A stretch of DNA of 64,000 bases. It comes from Cypionkella psychrotolerans. Its GTDB lineage: Bacteria; Pseudomonadota; Alphaproteobacteria; Rhodobacterales; Rhodobacteraceae. The notes under the pieces are model-generated. The model worked only from the letters and a program-made list of their open reading frames with translations, had not been told where the DNA came from and did no database searches. Numbering within the stretch: the first letter of the stretch is position 1; the number at the start of each line of letters is the position of its first letter. The position numbers and the translations under genes were made by a program. The stretch spans positions 18,008-82,007 of the forward strand of contig NZ_LGIC01000077.1 in assembly GCF_001294535.1 (NCBI RefSeq), written 5' to 3'. Shown here piece by piece: positions 1 to 8,803 of the stretch.

Positions 1-764
1 CAAGTAAGACCACAGGTCGGCGGCCCCTCCGGGCCGACCTGATATGGTTCAACGTCGACCGGAGATGCTGCCGACCATGCCCGATCAGGTTGGTGCAAAG
101 GCTAACAACGAGCAACGTTGGTTGCTCGAACTTATGATTTCCGCAGAAAATCTGTGAACTTTTTTGTGTACTTAGTTGGGGTTTTGCCAACTTCATTGGC
201 ACATAGAATTTGGGATCCATCCAACTATGTGGTTTTCGGCGCAGATACGGAATTATGCTTAAACGTTTTAAGGGCAGGCAACTCAACTGCGTTCGCGGTT
301 CGACTCTAGTCCGCTTTCGGCGCGAAGGCATCGAGACATCCGGCGCAGAGTTGAACCAACATTCGTGATTTTGTCGACGTTTCAGCTCTAGTGAGCAAAG
401 CACGGGGTTTCAATCATTCAACAAACGATAATTCAAGGTAGAGCACTCTTTATGACTTATGCACCCGCGAGGGAAATGGAAACCATCCCCATTTTTGCCT
501 AATCCAATGAATGTGAAGGGCTGTCCTTCGAACGTATCAGGTCGGATCATGTGACGCTCGACTGAGATATTGTCAGATTTCAAGCTCTGCTAAACCAACA
601 GACTCTGTATCAGCATGGACAGGTCTGCAGCAGCGAGTCGCTCGCAGGCTGCGCTTGAAACCACTAAAGCAAACTGATTTAACCTAAACTTGGCGAGTAA
701 ACAGCTTTCCCTAGCAAGCCAGGTTGGTCGGCGCAAATCAAACAATCAGAGATCAGACGCGAAG
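1..764. other. Left-edge region without a convincing gene
   Basis: No reading frame here has a recognisable product or a convincing ribosome-binding site. Bases 14-21 (AGGTCGGC) and 33-40 (GCCGACCT) form a perfect 8-bp inverted repeat with an 11-base loop. No T-run follows, so it is only a weak terminator candidate for a gene ending left of the window. The stretch before the MFS gene presumably holds that operon's promoter, but I cannot place it. Confidence 0.5.
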
Positions 765-1982
765 ATGACTGGCATGACAACCGCGAAGGCGCCCCGTCCC
801 AGAACCTATGTTTCCTTGCTCGTGGTCCTAGGCCTGACCCATCTTCTGAACGACATGATGCAATCCCTGATCCCCGCTTCTTACCCCGTGCTGAAACAGT
901 CATACGCGCTGGACTTCGTGCAGATCGGTCTTATCACAATGACCTTCCAGATCGCCGGAGCCTTGCTGCAACCGGTGATTGGTATGGTGACGGACCGGCA
1001 CCCTGCGCCGTATTCCCCTGTCGTAGGCATGATGTTCACGCTTTCCGGGTTAGTTAGCCTCGGCTTTGCGACCAACTATCCAATGATCCTTGTCTCGGTT
1101 GCCCTAATCGGCATCGGCTCGTCGATCTTCCACCCTGAAGCGACGCGGATGGCGCGCTATGCGGCGGGTCGCAGGCAAGGATTTGCACAAGGAATATTTC
1201 AGGTCGGCGGACAAGCCGGAGGATCGCTTGGACCCGTTTTCGCTGCACTGATCATTGTCCCTTGGGGGCAGCCAAGCCTGGCTTGGTTCGCCGTCGCAGC
1301 CTTACTGGCCATGGCGCTGCTGATCTGGATCGGCAGCAAGCAGCGTCTAATCAGCGCTGAATTCGTAGCGGCGCGCGAGGGGCACCGCAAGGCTACCGCC
1401 GGGGTTCCAGGTCATGCCCCTCGAACCATCGGCATTGGCCTTGTCGTCCTGACGTTGCTTATGTTCACCAAGAATGCCTATGGCGAAAGTTTCCGGTCCT
1501 TCTACACCTTCTATCTGATCGAGCGGTTCGGTCTTTCCATTTCCGCGTCGCAGCTGATGTTGTTCATCTTTCTCTTGGCCGCAGCAATCGGTGTGCTGAT
1601 CGGCGGTATTGTCGGCGACAGGATCGGGCGCTACCGGATCATCTGGATTTCTGTCCTGGGCCCGCTGCCATTGACGCTTATTCTTCCTTATGCGGACCTC
1701 TTCTGGACAGGCGTGCTGACGGTCATGATCAACCTGGTGATGGCAAGCGCCTTCGCTTCGATCCTGATCTATGCGATGGAATTGCTACCCAACAGGATCG
1801 GCCTGATTGGAGGCCTGTTCTACGGCCTCAACTTCGGGCTTGGTGGCATTGCGGCAGCACTTCTTGGCCTGCTGGCTGACAGCTTCGGCGTGGAAACGGT
1901 GTATCGGATTTGCTCTTTCCTGCCTCTTGCGGGGTTGCTTGCCTGGTTCCTGCCGCGACTCGACGAGGAACGACAGCAATGA
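765..1982 (+). CDS. MFS transporter, fosmidomycin-resistance (Fsr) type
   Basis: An inner-membrane major facilitator protein of about 405 residues with roughly twelve hydrophobic segments. The first helix contains the THLLNDMMQSLIPASYPVLK pattern, which is typical of the fosmidomycin-resistance exporter subgroup. A conserved loop reads GSSIFHPEATRMAR, and a GDRIGRYR loop follows helix 8. The ATG at 765 is preferred over an upstream TTG at 690, because the extra 25 residues are polar and unlike the family's N-terminus. The stop overlaps the next start as ATGA, so this is the first gene of a three-gene operon. The transported drug or metabolite cannot be read from sequence. Confidence 0.88.
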   Translation: MTGMTTAKAPRPRTYVSLLVVLGLTHLLNDMMQSLIPASYPVLKQSYALDFVQIGLITMTFQIAGALLQPVIGMVTDRHPAPYSPVVGMMFTLSGLVSLGFATNYPMILVSVALIGIGSSIFHPEATRMARYAAGRRQGFAQGIFQVGGQAGGSLGPVFAALIIVPWGQPSLAWFAVAALLAMALLIWIGSKQRLISAEFVAAREGHRKATAGVPGHAPRTIGIGLVVLTLLMFTKNAYGESFRSFYTFYLIERFGLSISASQLMLFIFLLAAAIGVLIGGIVGDRIGRYRIIWISVLGPLPLTLILPYADLFWTGVLTVMINLVMASAFASILIYAMELLPNRIGLIGGLFYGLNFGLGGIAAALLGLLADSFGVETVYRICSFLPLAGLLAWFLPRLDEERQQ

Positions 1983-3007
1983 ATGGCCGCGGCCTACACA
2001 CTCCTGTCTGCGATCTTCTGGGCTGCAACCTGCCAATCCTGCTTGCGGGCATGGGCGGCGTGGCTCGGTCCGAACTAGTGGCGGCGGTTGCGCAGGCGGG
2101 GGGCTACGGCATCCTTGGCATGGTGCGGGAAACACCTGCGTTCATCGCACAGGAAATTGACACAGTGCGGGCCCGCACTGACCGACCCTTCGCGGTGAAC
2201 CTGATCCCTGCCGCCACCGATCCTGGCCTGCTGGACGCCGAACTTGGCACCTGCCTTGACCGCGCCGTGCCCGCGATGTGCTTTTTCTGGGACGTGGTGC
2301 CGTCGGCCGTGAAGCGGGCCAAGGCTGCGGGCTGTCTGGTGCTGCATCAGGTTGGATCGCTGACCGCAGCGCTGGCCGCCGAGGCGGCAGGCGCGGATGT
2401 GCTGATCGTGCAGGGGGTCGAAGCGGGGGGCCATGTACATGGTAAGGCATCAGCCCTGGTCCTTGTTGAACAGGTGGTGCGCCATACCGGACTGCCGGTG
2501 ATCGCATCGGGCGGATTTGCCACCGGGGCCAGCCTGATTGCGGCGCTGGCGCTCGGGGCCCAAGGTATCCACTGCGGCACCGCCTTTCTGGCTACGGTCG
2601 AATCCTTTGCCCATGACGATCACAAGGCCCGCGTCTTAGCAGCCATGGCCGAAGATACCGTTCATACCGACATCTATGCGCTGAACTGGCCACCCAACAC
2701 GCCGGTCCGGGTGATCCGCAATTCGGTGATTGACGGCCTTGGTCCCAACCTGATGGGAAATCGACCCGATCTCTTGCCGCGCGAGGTGATTGCCGATGAA
2801 GAGGGTCGTCCGCTACTCAAATACAGCACCGACTCCCCGTTGCGCACGACAACTGGAGATCTTGAGGCAATGGCGATCTATGCCGGGCAAAGCGCCGCGC
2901 TGATCAACACGCTGCCAACGGCGGCCGGGCGGATTGACGCGATCATGGGCGAGGCGCAGATAGCGCTTGCCCGCCTTGCGACCCTGACAGCCGGAGGGCG
3001 CGCATGA
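1979..3007 (+). CDS. Nitronate monooxygenase family flavoprotein
   Basis: A 342-residue TIM-barrel FMN enzyme of the nitronate monooxygenase/2-nitropropane dioxygenase family, which oxidises alkyl nitronates to carbonyl compounds and nitrite. Family signatures visible are LLAGMGGVARSELVAAV near the N-terminus, QGVEAGGHVHG (the catalytic-loop His region), and ASGGFATGASL with GAQGIHCGTAFLAT for phosphate binding of FMN. The start is the ATG at 1979, which overlaps the MFS stop. A longer reading from 1910 lies inside the transporter gene. It overlaps the next gene by four bases. A FabK-like enoyl reductase is a less likely alternative. Confidence 0.88.
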   Translation: MNGRGLHTPVCDLLGCNLPILLAGMGGVARSELVAAVAQAGGYGILGMVRETPAFIAQEIDTVRARTDRPFAVNLIPAATDPGLLDAELGTCLDRAVPAMCFFWDVVPSAVKRAKAAGCLVLHQVGSLTAALAAEAAGADVLIVQGVEAGGHVHGKASALVLVEQVVRHTGLPVIASGGFATGASLIAALALGAQGIHCGTAFLATVESFAHDDHKARVLAAMAEDTVHTDIYALNWPPNTPVRVIRNSVIDGLGPNLMGNRPDLLPREVIADEEGRPLLKYSTDSPLRTTTGDLEAMAIYAGQSAALINTLPTAAGRIDAIMGEAQIALARLATLTAGGRA

Positions 3008-3711
3008 CCGCAGATGAAGACGAACCGAAGGGCTACGCCTCGCCCCCGTGCCTCGCGCCTGAGATTGACCCGACATATTTCGACCCTCTCGCCGTTAACT
3101 CCACGCAGGCCCTCGATGTCGCGCGCTGGCGAAAGGCCGCGCGCGCGCGGCTGCTGGCCGATCGTGCCGCACTTTCGGTCTCTGTGCGTCAGGACGCCGT
3201 CGAACGGATTGCCCCGCATCTGGAGGCAGTGATTGCTGCCCGGTTTGGGCAAATGCGAGGGCTGACGGTATCGGCTTGGTGGCCGATCAAGGCCGAGCTG
3301 AACCTGCGGCACTGGCTGACCGATCTTGTCGCACGGGGTGTGACCGTAGCGCTGCCGGTCGTGCTGATCCCCGGCACGCCGCTGGTGTTCCGGCCCTGGA
3401 CGCCAGATTGCAAGATGGTGCAGGGGTTCTGGAAGATCCCGGTTCCGGCCGATGGTCCAGAGGTGGTGCCCGACGTAGCCCTTGCTCCGGTCGTAGGCTG
3501 GGATGCGGCGGGCTTCCGGCTGGGCTACGGTGGCGGCTATTTCGACCGCACGCTTGCCGCCCTTGACCCCCCCGCCTTTGCCATAGGTGTGGGACTGTAT
3601 GCAGCGCAGGTTCCCACGATTTTTCCCCAGCCGCATGACATCGTCATGGACATGATCGTGACCGAAACCGGCCCGCAGGTCGGCCCGAAAGGGGCCATCA
3701 GCCCCCGCTGA
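3004..3711 (+). CDS. 5-formyltetrahydrofolate cyclo-ligase family protein
   Basis: A 235-residue cytosolic protein of the 5-FTHF cyclo-ligase fold, which converts 5-formyl-THF plus ATP to 5,10-methenyl-THF. The C-terminal diagnostic motif RLGYGGGYFDRTLAAL is present, as is a basic N-terminal helix (WRKAARARLLADR) and the substrate region WWPIKAELNLRHWL. It has an N-terminal extension of about 35 residues compared with short family members. Translation is coupled to the nitronate monooxygenase by an ATGA overlap. Its 3-prime end overlaps the convergent permease gene by 14 bases. The folate role is by family; these divergent paralogues may act differently. Confidence 0.85.
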   Translation: MTADEDEPKGYASPPCLAPEIDPTYFDPLAVNSTQALDVARWRKAARARLLADRAALSVSVRQDAVERIAPHLEAVIAARFGQMRGLTVSAWWPIKAELNLRHWLTDLVARGVTVALPVVLIPGTPLVFRPWTPDCKMVQGFWKIPVPADGPEVVPDVALAPVVGWDAAGFRLGYGGGYFDRTLAALDPPAFAIGVGLYAAQVPTIFPQPHDIVMDMIVTETGPQVGPKGAISPR

Positions 3712-4450
3712 CCAGCCGCCAGAAGAACACCGCGCTCATGGTGAACCCGACGGTTGCGATTACGCCCTGGACCACGATTTTCGGCAAAGCCCGTGCCAGT
3801 GGGGCCCCGGCATAGCCCCCCACCGTGGCCGCGATCATCATCACCACGGCCTGCGGCCAGGCAACCAGACCCGCCGCAGCAAAGACCGCCACCGAAATCG
3901 CCGACAACAGAAAGCTGAGGCCCGATTTCAGGGCGTTCATGCCGTTAAGATCGGTCATCCCCCACAGCGCGAACAGCGCCAGCAGCACGATCCCCAACCC
4001 GCCGTTGAAATAGCCGCCGTAAACCGCAACCAAGAACAGACCCAACGCCCCCTCAGGAGCCATTGTGCGGGACTTTCCAGCTGCCCATCGGCGGAGCCTG
4101 TCGCCGAATAGAAAGGCGAAGGTGGCGCCCAACAGCAAGAACGGGACCACTACCGCAAAAGCCTCATTCGACGATACCAGCAGCAGACCAGATCCAACCA
4201 GTCCACCGGTCAAGGTGATCGCTGCGAGGCGGTAAAGCCGCTTGCGATCAAAAGCCTGCAATTCCGCGCGAAAACCCATCACGCCACCAAAGTAGCCCGG
4301 AAAGACCGCGACAGTGCTGGTCGCATTTGCCATCACCGGAGGAAGGCCGATGAACACCAGTGCGGGGAACGTCAGAAAGGTGCCCCCGCCCGCAACTGTA
4401 TTCAGAATACCAGCCCCAAAGGCAGCAGCAGTCAATATCAACGTTTCCAT
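3698..4450 (-). CDS. TauE/SafE (TSUP) family membrane permease
   Basis: A 250-residue membrane protein of the sulfite exporter TauE/SafE family, with about eight hydrophobic segments. The repeated N-terminal signature AAFGAGILNTVAGGGTFLTF and its internal echo in the second half (GGYFNGGLGIVLLALFAL) fit the two-repeat topology. The ATG at 4450 is chosen because GGAGAAAGAAGA lies just upstream. The frame stays open further upstream, but that part reads as low-complexity leader rather than membrane protein. Family members export sulfite, sulfoacetate or related anions; the substrate here is unknown. Confidence 0.85.
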   Translation of the reverse strand: METLILTAAAFGAGILNTVAGGGTFLTFPALVFIGLPPVMANATSTVAVFPGYFGGVMGFRAELQAFDRKRLYRLAAITLTGGLVGSGLLLVSSNEAFAVVVPFLLLGATFAFLFGDRLRRWAAGKSRTMAPEGALGLFLVAVYGGYFNGGLGIVLLALFALWGMTDLNGMNALKSGLSFLLSAISVAVFAAAGLVAWPQAVVMMIAATVGGYAGAPLARALPKIVVQGVIATVGFTMSAVFFWRLVSGG

Positions 4451-4502
4451 TGTGTTCTTCTTTCTCCAATTTCGCCGCTCAGTTTGCAACCTGTCCGCCT
4501 TG

Positions 4503-4955
4503 TCAGGCCGCAGGCTCGACATCAACGACCACAATGGACAGGATTGCGCCGCCTTCGCACAAAAGCGGCGCGCGTTGTCCGATCCGCATGCCAATTAGCG
4601 TCGCACCCAAAAGCGAAGGCACCGCAATAACGCGTTGGAGCTGATCACCATGCTTTTCTTTATGAACAAGCAATCCGCTCTGGACCGAACCCCCGTTAAC
4701 CGAATAGGAAACGCGACACCCACTCGTGACAATGTCTTGCTCAACTGGCGTTGTAATCGTTTCGATGTTCGCAATCTTGTTGTGCAGAACATAAGCCAGC
4801 AACGTCCAAAATGGTGCCTTTTCTCGCTCGCAGGCCTCCAGATGGCGTTGAAGCTGCTCATGGTCGGTATCCGGTAGCACAGACCGAGATCGGCGCCGAA
4901 GCACACTCTTGAGCGCAGGGAAGACTTCGGTTCGAGTATGAAGCTTGATAGCCAT
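4503..4955 (-). CDS. Rnk / GreA-GreB C-terminal domain-like protein
   Basis: A 150-residue protein resembling regulator of nucleoside diphosphate kinase (Rnk), which has an RNA-polymerase-binding FKBP-like GreA/GreB C-terminal domain. The C-terminal half shows the pattern GCRVSYSVNGGSVQSGLLV, then VIAVPSLLGATLIGMRIGQ, matching the beta-rich GreA/B C-domain. The acidic tip of a true cleavage factor is absent. The ATG at 4955 has an AGGAGAGA box upstream; longer readings lack one. It stands alone between the TauE gene and a gene-poor stretch. A direct effect on transcription is inferred from the family only. Confidence 0.72.
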   Translation of the reverse strand: MAIKLHTRTEVFPALKSVLRRRSRSVLPDTDHEQLQRHLEACEREKAPFWTLLAYVLHNKIANIETITTPVEQDIVTSGCRVSYSVNGGSVQSGLLVHKEKHGDQLQRVIAVPSLLGATLIGMRIGQRAPLLCEGGAILSIVVVDVEPAA

Positions 4956-5515
4956 TATGTCTCTCCTGACGGCGCGCCGTCTCATGCGTTTTAAAAAATG
5001 CAATGAGGCCCCGAGAGGTTCAACAGGCGCACAAGCGCCTAGACCGCTCGGGGAACAGGGCGGTGCAGCAATAGAAACCGGAAATGGTTTTCGTAGCTTA
5101 CCATGCAGGGAAGCTAGGAACACAGGGCGGACAAGTCAATTGGCGCCCGGCACGCGAAGGTGCGACGCGTCAGACTTGTGACACAAAGCTGATGCTCTCG
5201 GCGCTTTCGTGCCGATTGCGGCCAGCCGCGTGTCATGGCCGGGTTGCAAGCGAGTACATGCTGGGCCATCTTAAGCGCATGACGATGTTCAGCTTCCATA
5301 TGAGAGCCCTGCGTTTCGTAGGTATCCTTCTGAACCGCCGGTAGCCCCGGGCGGGTCAGGCTATAATGCCTGACTGCGCCACGGGGTTTTTCAGACCAAA
5401 CATTTCTCAATGCGCCCAAACAGATAGCAGCATTCGTACTGCGCCGAATCGCAGAAATGCGACGTGCAGCGTCTTGAGATGTCTGGATTCATCGGTTTCA
5501 AGATAGGAAAAAAAC
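4956..5515. other. Gene-poor interval with one terminator-like hairpin
   Basis: No convincing protein gene is seen between the Rnk-like gene and the DUF1127 gene. Frames open here on either strand have no recognisable product. The only clear element is the hairpin at 5345-5391, described separately, which could end a small RNA transcribed rightwards. Confidence 0.5.
5345..5391 (+). terminator. Rho-independent terminator-like hairpin
   Basis: GTCAGGC (5355-5361) and GCCTGAC (5368-5374) form a perfect 7-bp stem around the loop TATAAT. An outer CCCCG (5345-5349) pairs with CGGGG (5382-5386), and TTTTT follows at 5387-5391. This is a good plus-strand terminator, yet no plus-strand protein gene ends just before it. 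It may close a small RNA or a lost gene. Confidence 0.6.
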
Positions 5516-5815
5516 ATGTCTATCAGTATCAAACACCAGATGCCTAGCGCGACCGTAGTGCGCAGTGCCGGGATGAAAAAAGGCGCCGGCTTTCGGCTGT
5601 GGTGGCAGAGCGTTATCAGAAGTTGGCAACGGCGAAAGATGATCGCCGTACTTTCCGCGCTGGATGATCGTATCCTTCAGGATATCGGGATGCACCGGGG
5701 TGAGATTGAGCGCGTCGTTGACGGGTTCGATGACCGTGAACTGCGGATGACCCCTGTCGCACCGGAGTCGAAGCCCATTGATCTTGTCTATGCAGAGTTC
5801 AGACGGGCGGCGTGA
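5516..5815 (+). CDS. DUF1127 domain small protein
   Basis: A 99-residue arginine-rich protein carrying the DUF1127 core at about residues 30-70: WWQSVIRSWQRRK followed by LSALDDRILQDIGMHRGEIE. The pattern L-x(3)-R-x-L-x-DIG is diagnostic. In Rhodobacter a related DUF1127 protein binds RNA and influences sRNA maturation, so a post-transcriptional role is plausible but unproven here. It is longer than the usual 45-80 residues, with extra N- and C-terminal tails. An AGGA box precedes the ATG. Confidence 0.8.
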   Translation: MSISIKHQMPSATVVRSAGMKKGAGFRLWWQSVIRSWQRRKMIAVLSALDDRILQDIGMHRGEIERVVDGFDDRELRMTPVAPESKPIDLVYAEFRRAA

Positions 5816-5908
5816 CCGACCTGTCTTGCTGCTGGCTTGGCGCCATTCGGAAAGATTGGCGCGAAGCAACCGGGCAATTACATTTTTGCGATTAGATGGA
5901 GACGTCAC

Positions 5909-6178
5909 ATGCTGCGCAGCACCGATTTGGAAAATCTGTTCCCACATTTTTTCGGCCCGGCCCAGACCGAGATCGCGCGATGGGAGGATGACGGAGGCAG
6001 TCGCATTGGCGGCGGCTCTTTCCGGTCTACTTCGCATTTCAACCTGATCGATATCGGACGGGCCTCTTGCACTTGCGCAGATGCAGACGGGATCTATATG
6101 GCTCTGACTGTCGCAGTGGTCTGTACTGCGGCCTCGGACTCGGAGATGCTTGCGCCATTCGGGGACGGCTCAAAATAG
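5909..6178 (+). CDS. Hypothetical 89-residue protein
   Basis: I do not recognise this product. The reading begins MLRSTDLENLFPHFFGP, has an acidic first half and a Cys-containing, partly hydrophobic second half (ASCTCADADGIYMALTVAVVCTAA). A GGAGAC box lies upstream of the ATG at 5909. The frame is open further upstream to 5837 without a better start. It lies 94 bases after the DUF1127 gene on the same strand, so co-transcription is possible. A hairpin at 6214-6240 could end the unit. It may be a fragment of a longer gene. Confidence 0.4.
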   Translation: MLRSTDLENLFPHFFGPAQTEIARWEDDGGSRIGGGSFRSTSHFNLIDIGRASCTCADADGIYMALTVAVVCTAASDSEMLAPFGDGSK

Positions 6179-6213
6179 CTTCAGCCCGAAACGCATATTG
6201 GCGCTTGATTTGC

Positions 6214-6250
6214 GTTGATCGCTTCTAAGATGCGATCAACTCGCTTTGTT
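6214..6250 (+). terminator. Hairpin downstream of the DUF1127 unit
   Basis: GTTGATCGC (6214-6222) and GCGATCAAC (6232-6240) form a perfect 9-bp stem with a 9-base loop. A T-rich tail (TCGCTTTGTTTT) follows. It lies 36 bases after the hypothetical gene's stop and is a plausible transcription terminator, although the T-run is interrupted. From here to 6480 I see no gene. Confidence 0.5.
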
Positions 6251-6492
6251 TTGCTCAACCGCTTTGAGTGGCCTTCGGCAGAGCAGCTACCACAGACATG
6301 GTCATTGGCTCTGATGGCTTCTGTATACAGGCTTTAGGAATTTTCATCGTGTCGATCATGTTTCGGATTTTTCTGCAAAAATTGCCGCTTTCCCGGGGTG
6401 GTATAGGCTTACGAATGCCGCGCTACCGCTCCGGGTCCTCCATCTCAATCCAACCCTTTAGAACAGATGACAATTTCGTCTGAGGAGGAATT

Positions 6493-7171
<679 letters not shown>

Positions 7172-7184
7172 CCGCCACAGATCG

Positions 7185-8741
7185 CTAAATAAGCTGATAC
7201 TTCACGCTTCGCGCCAGCCAACAGCCCAGTATCACTCCACTTATGTCCTTATTGCCATCCCGCTGGATTGTCAGAGTCCAATCACCAGGCGCAGGCGCAT
7301 CCATCGAACGGCGCGTAGCAACGGTCCACACATCGGGGCCAGCGGGTGCCATGCGCTCCATCCGTCCTCTGCCCAACATGCCGCTAAACTGCGCGTAAAC
7401 GCCGCCACCACGCGCCACAATCTCCATTGAGGCATCCAATTCGGCCGAGTGGTATTTACCGGCAATCTCTGCGGCGTTGGCGCAGTCCAACAAAGCCAGA
7501 GGCACAAGCATGGCGTAGCTGTTGTCCTTTACTCGCGTGAGGGTCACACCGTCTTTTCCGCGTGACAGCACCACACCGGGTGCTCTCAAGGTGTCGTCCG
7601 CTGCCAAAGTTAGCCGTTCAGCGCCCCCGGCATGATAAAGATCGGCATAATCGCGGCCGCTTTGCAGACGGGTCAAAAGCCCGTTTGGGCCGATCCACTG
7701 TCCATCCCAACCATCCGGCAACGCGGTGGCCTCTGGAATCTTATGTCCCATGGCGGCCCGCACTAAAGATTCCGCCGCACCATGCGCGTCTGCTTCGTGA
7801 TTGAACATCACCACCACCGACAATCGCGCCGCCCGCGCATTCGTGCGGTGAGCACGAAAGCCCCGCAGCGCCCCGCCATGTCCGACGCAGTCCAATCCGG
7901 CGATCCTATCATGCGCGAGTCCATAACCATAAGAAGCTGGTTTGCCATCAGAAAACTGGGGTGGTTCTGACGCGCGCCGGTAAAGGCTGGCGGCGTCATC
8001 GCGTGTCGCATCAATCCATGCTTCATAGGCCAGCATATCCGACAGCGAGGATGAAATGCCCGCATCGCCGACCCAATAAATCGCATTCTCGGCCGGAAAA
8101 AACCCGGTCGCATCGCTGCCCTCATAGCCGACCACACCGTCTTCTGGGATACTGGTATCGGCCGTCAGCACGGTGGTCTTCATGTGCGCCGGACCCCAAA
8201 CATGCAACTTGTAAAGCTGCTCAAGCTCTTGGCCTGTTTGCGCTTCAATGATCTCTGACACGATACGAAAGTTACAATTACAGTAGGAATACTGCGTGCC
8301 TGGCGGAAAATGCCCCGTCTTCATCCGCGCGATCAATGGCAAGGCATCTTCGCGGCGAAACGGCTGTTCGGCAAAGGCGCCTTGCAAGACCGTGAGCGCC
8401 CAGTAATCGCGCAGACCTGATTGATTGTCGCAAAGTTGTTGCACCGTCGGCAGTTGCCCCATGAATTGCGGCAAAAACGCCGCTACCTGACTGTCGAAAT
8501 CTGACGGCTTTTCCAGCGCGGCCAACAGCACCTGACAGGTGAACTGCTTTGTGATTGAGCAAATCGGCAACCTTGTGTCCGCGGTCATAGGTTGCGCAGT
8601 ATCGACATTGGCATAGCCCCAGGCACGGGTGGCAATCACCTTGCCATCCAGCATAACGCCAGCCACGCCCCCAGGTCCAGGATACCGCTTAGGCAACGCA
8701 TCAAGGGTCGCAGTTACCGCATCGAGGTCGATCTTTGTCAT
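7185..8741 (-). CDS. dap: D-aminopeptidase (DAP), serine hydrolase
   Basis: A 518-residue penicillin-recognising serine hydrolase that releases N-terminal D-amino acids from peptides and amides. It matches the Ochrobactrum anthropi DAP layout: nucleophile Ser62 and Lys65 in SITK, Tyr153 in YCN, and a HGG motif at 288-290. Two C-terminal eight-stranded barrel domains (about residues 335-518) give the usual total near 520 residues. No signal peptide is seen, so it acts in the cytosol on imported peptides. It is the last gene of the transporter 1 operon, 62 bases after the binding-protein gene and behind a hairpin. The D-specificity is inferred from the family. Confidence 0.9.
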   Translation of the reverse strand: MTKIDLDAVTATLDALPKRYPGPGGVAGVMLDGKVIATRAWGYANVDTAQPMTADTRLPICSITKQFTCQVLLAALEKPSDFDSQVAAFLPQFMGQLPTVQQLCDNQSGLRDYWALTVLQGAFAEQPFRREDALPLIARMKTGHFPPGTQYSYCNCNFRIVSEIIEAQTGQELEQLYKLHVWGPAHMKTTVLTADTSIPEDGVVGYEGSDATGFFPAENAIYWVGDAGISSSLSDMLAYEAWIDATRDDAASLYRRASEPPQFSDGKPASYGYGLAHDRIAGLDCVGHGGALRGFRAHRTNARAARLSVVVMFNHEADAHGAAESLVRAAMGHKIPEATALPDGWDGQWIGPNGLLTRLQSGRDYADLYHAGGAERLTLAADDTLRAPGVVLSRGKDGVTLTRVKDNSYAMLVPLALLDCANAAEIAGKYHSAELDASMEIVARGGGVYAQFSGMLGRGRMERMAPAGPDVWTVATRRSMDAPAPGDWTLTIQRDGNKDISGVILGCWLARSVKYQLI

Positions 8742-8764
8742 GTCGGATTACCTATTTGGAAATT

Positions 8765-8796
8765 GAAAATGCGGCGACCCCAACACAGGTCGCCGC
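8765..8796 (-). terminator. Hairpin between binding-protein gene and dap
   Basis: GCGGCGACC (8771-8779) and GGTCGCCGC (8788-8796) form a perfect 9-bp stem with an 8-base loop. On the minus strand ATTTTC follows. It lies between the binding-protein stop and the dap start, where it can act as a partial terminator or as a 3-prime stabiliser of the upstream message. Confidence 0.7.
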
Positions 8797-8803
8797 CACA
8801 GGC

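Noticed and set aside
118..309. A 63-codon plus-strand frame near the left edge
   Set aside because: It has no ribosome-binding site and no resemblance to a known family, and lies in a gene-poor, A/T-richer stretch.
2878..3636. Minus-strand open frame opposite the nitronate monooxygenase and cyclo-ligase genes
   Set aside because: It is antisense to two clear family members that are ATGA-coupled; it has no start signal or recognisable motif.
5114..5419. A 101-codon minus-strand frame over the lone terminator hairpin
   Set aside because: Its start would lie beyond the hairpin and it has no recognisable product. The hairpin and T-run are better explained as a plus-strand RNA end.
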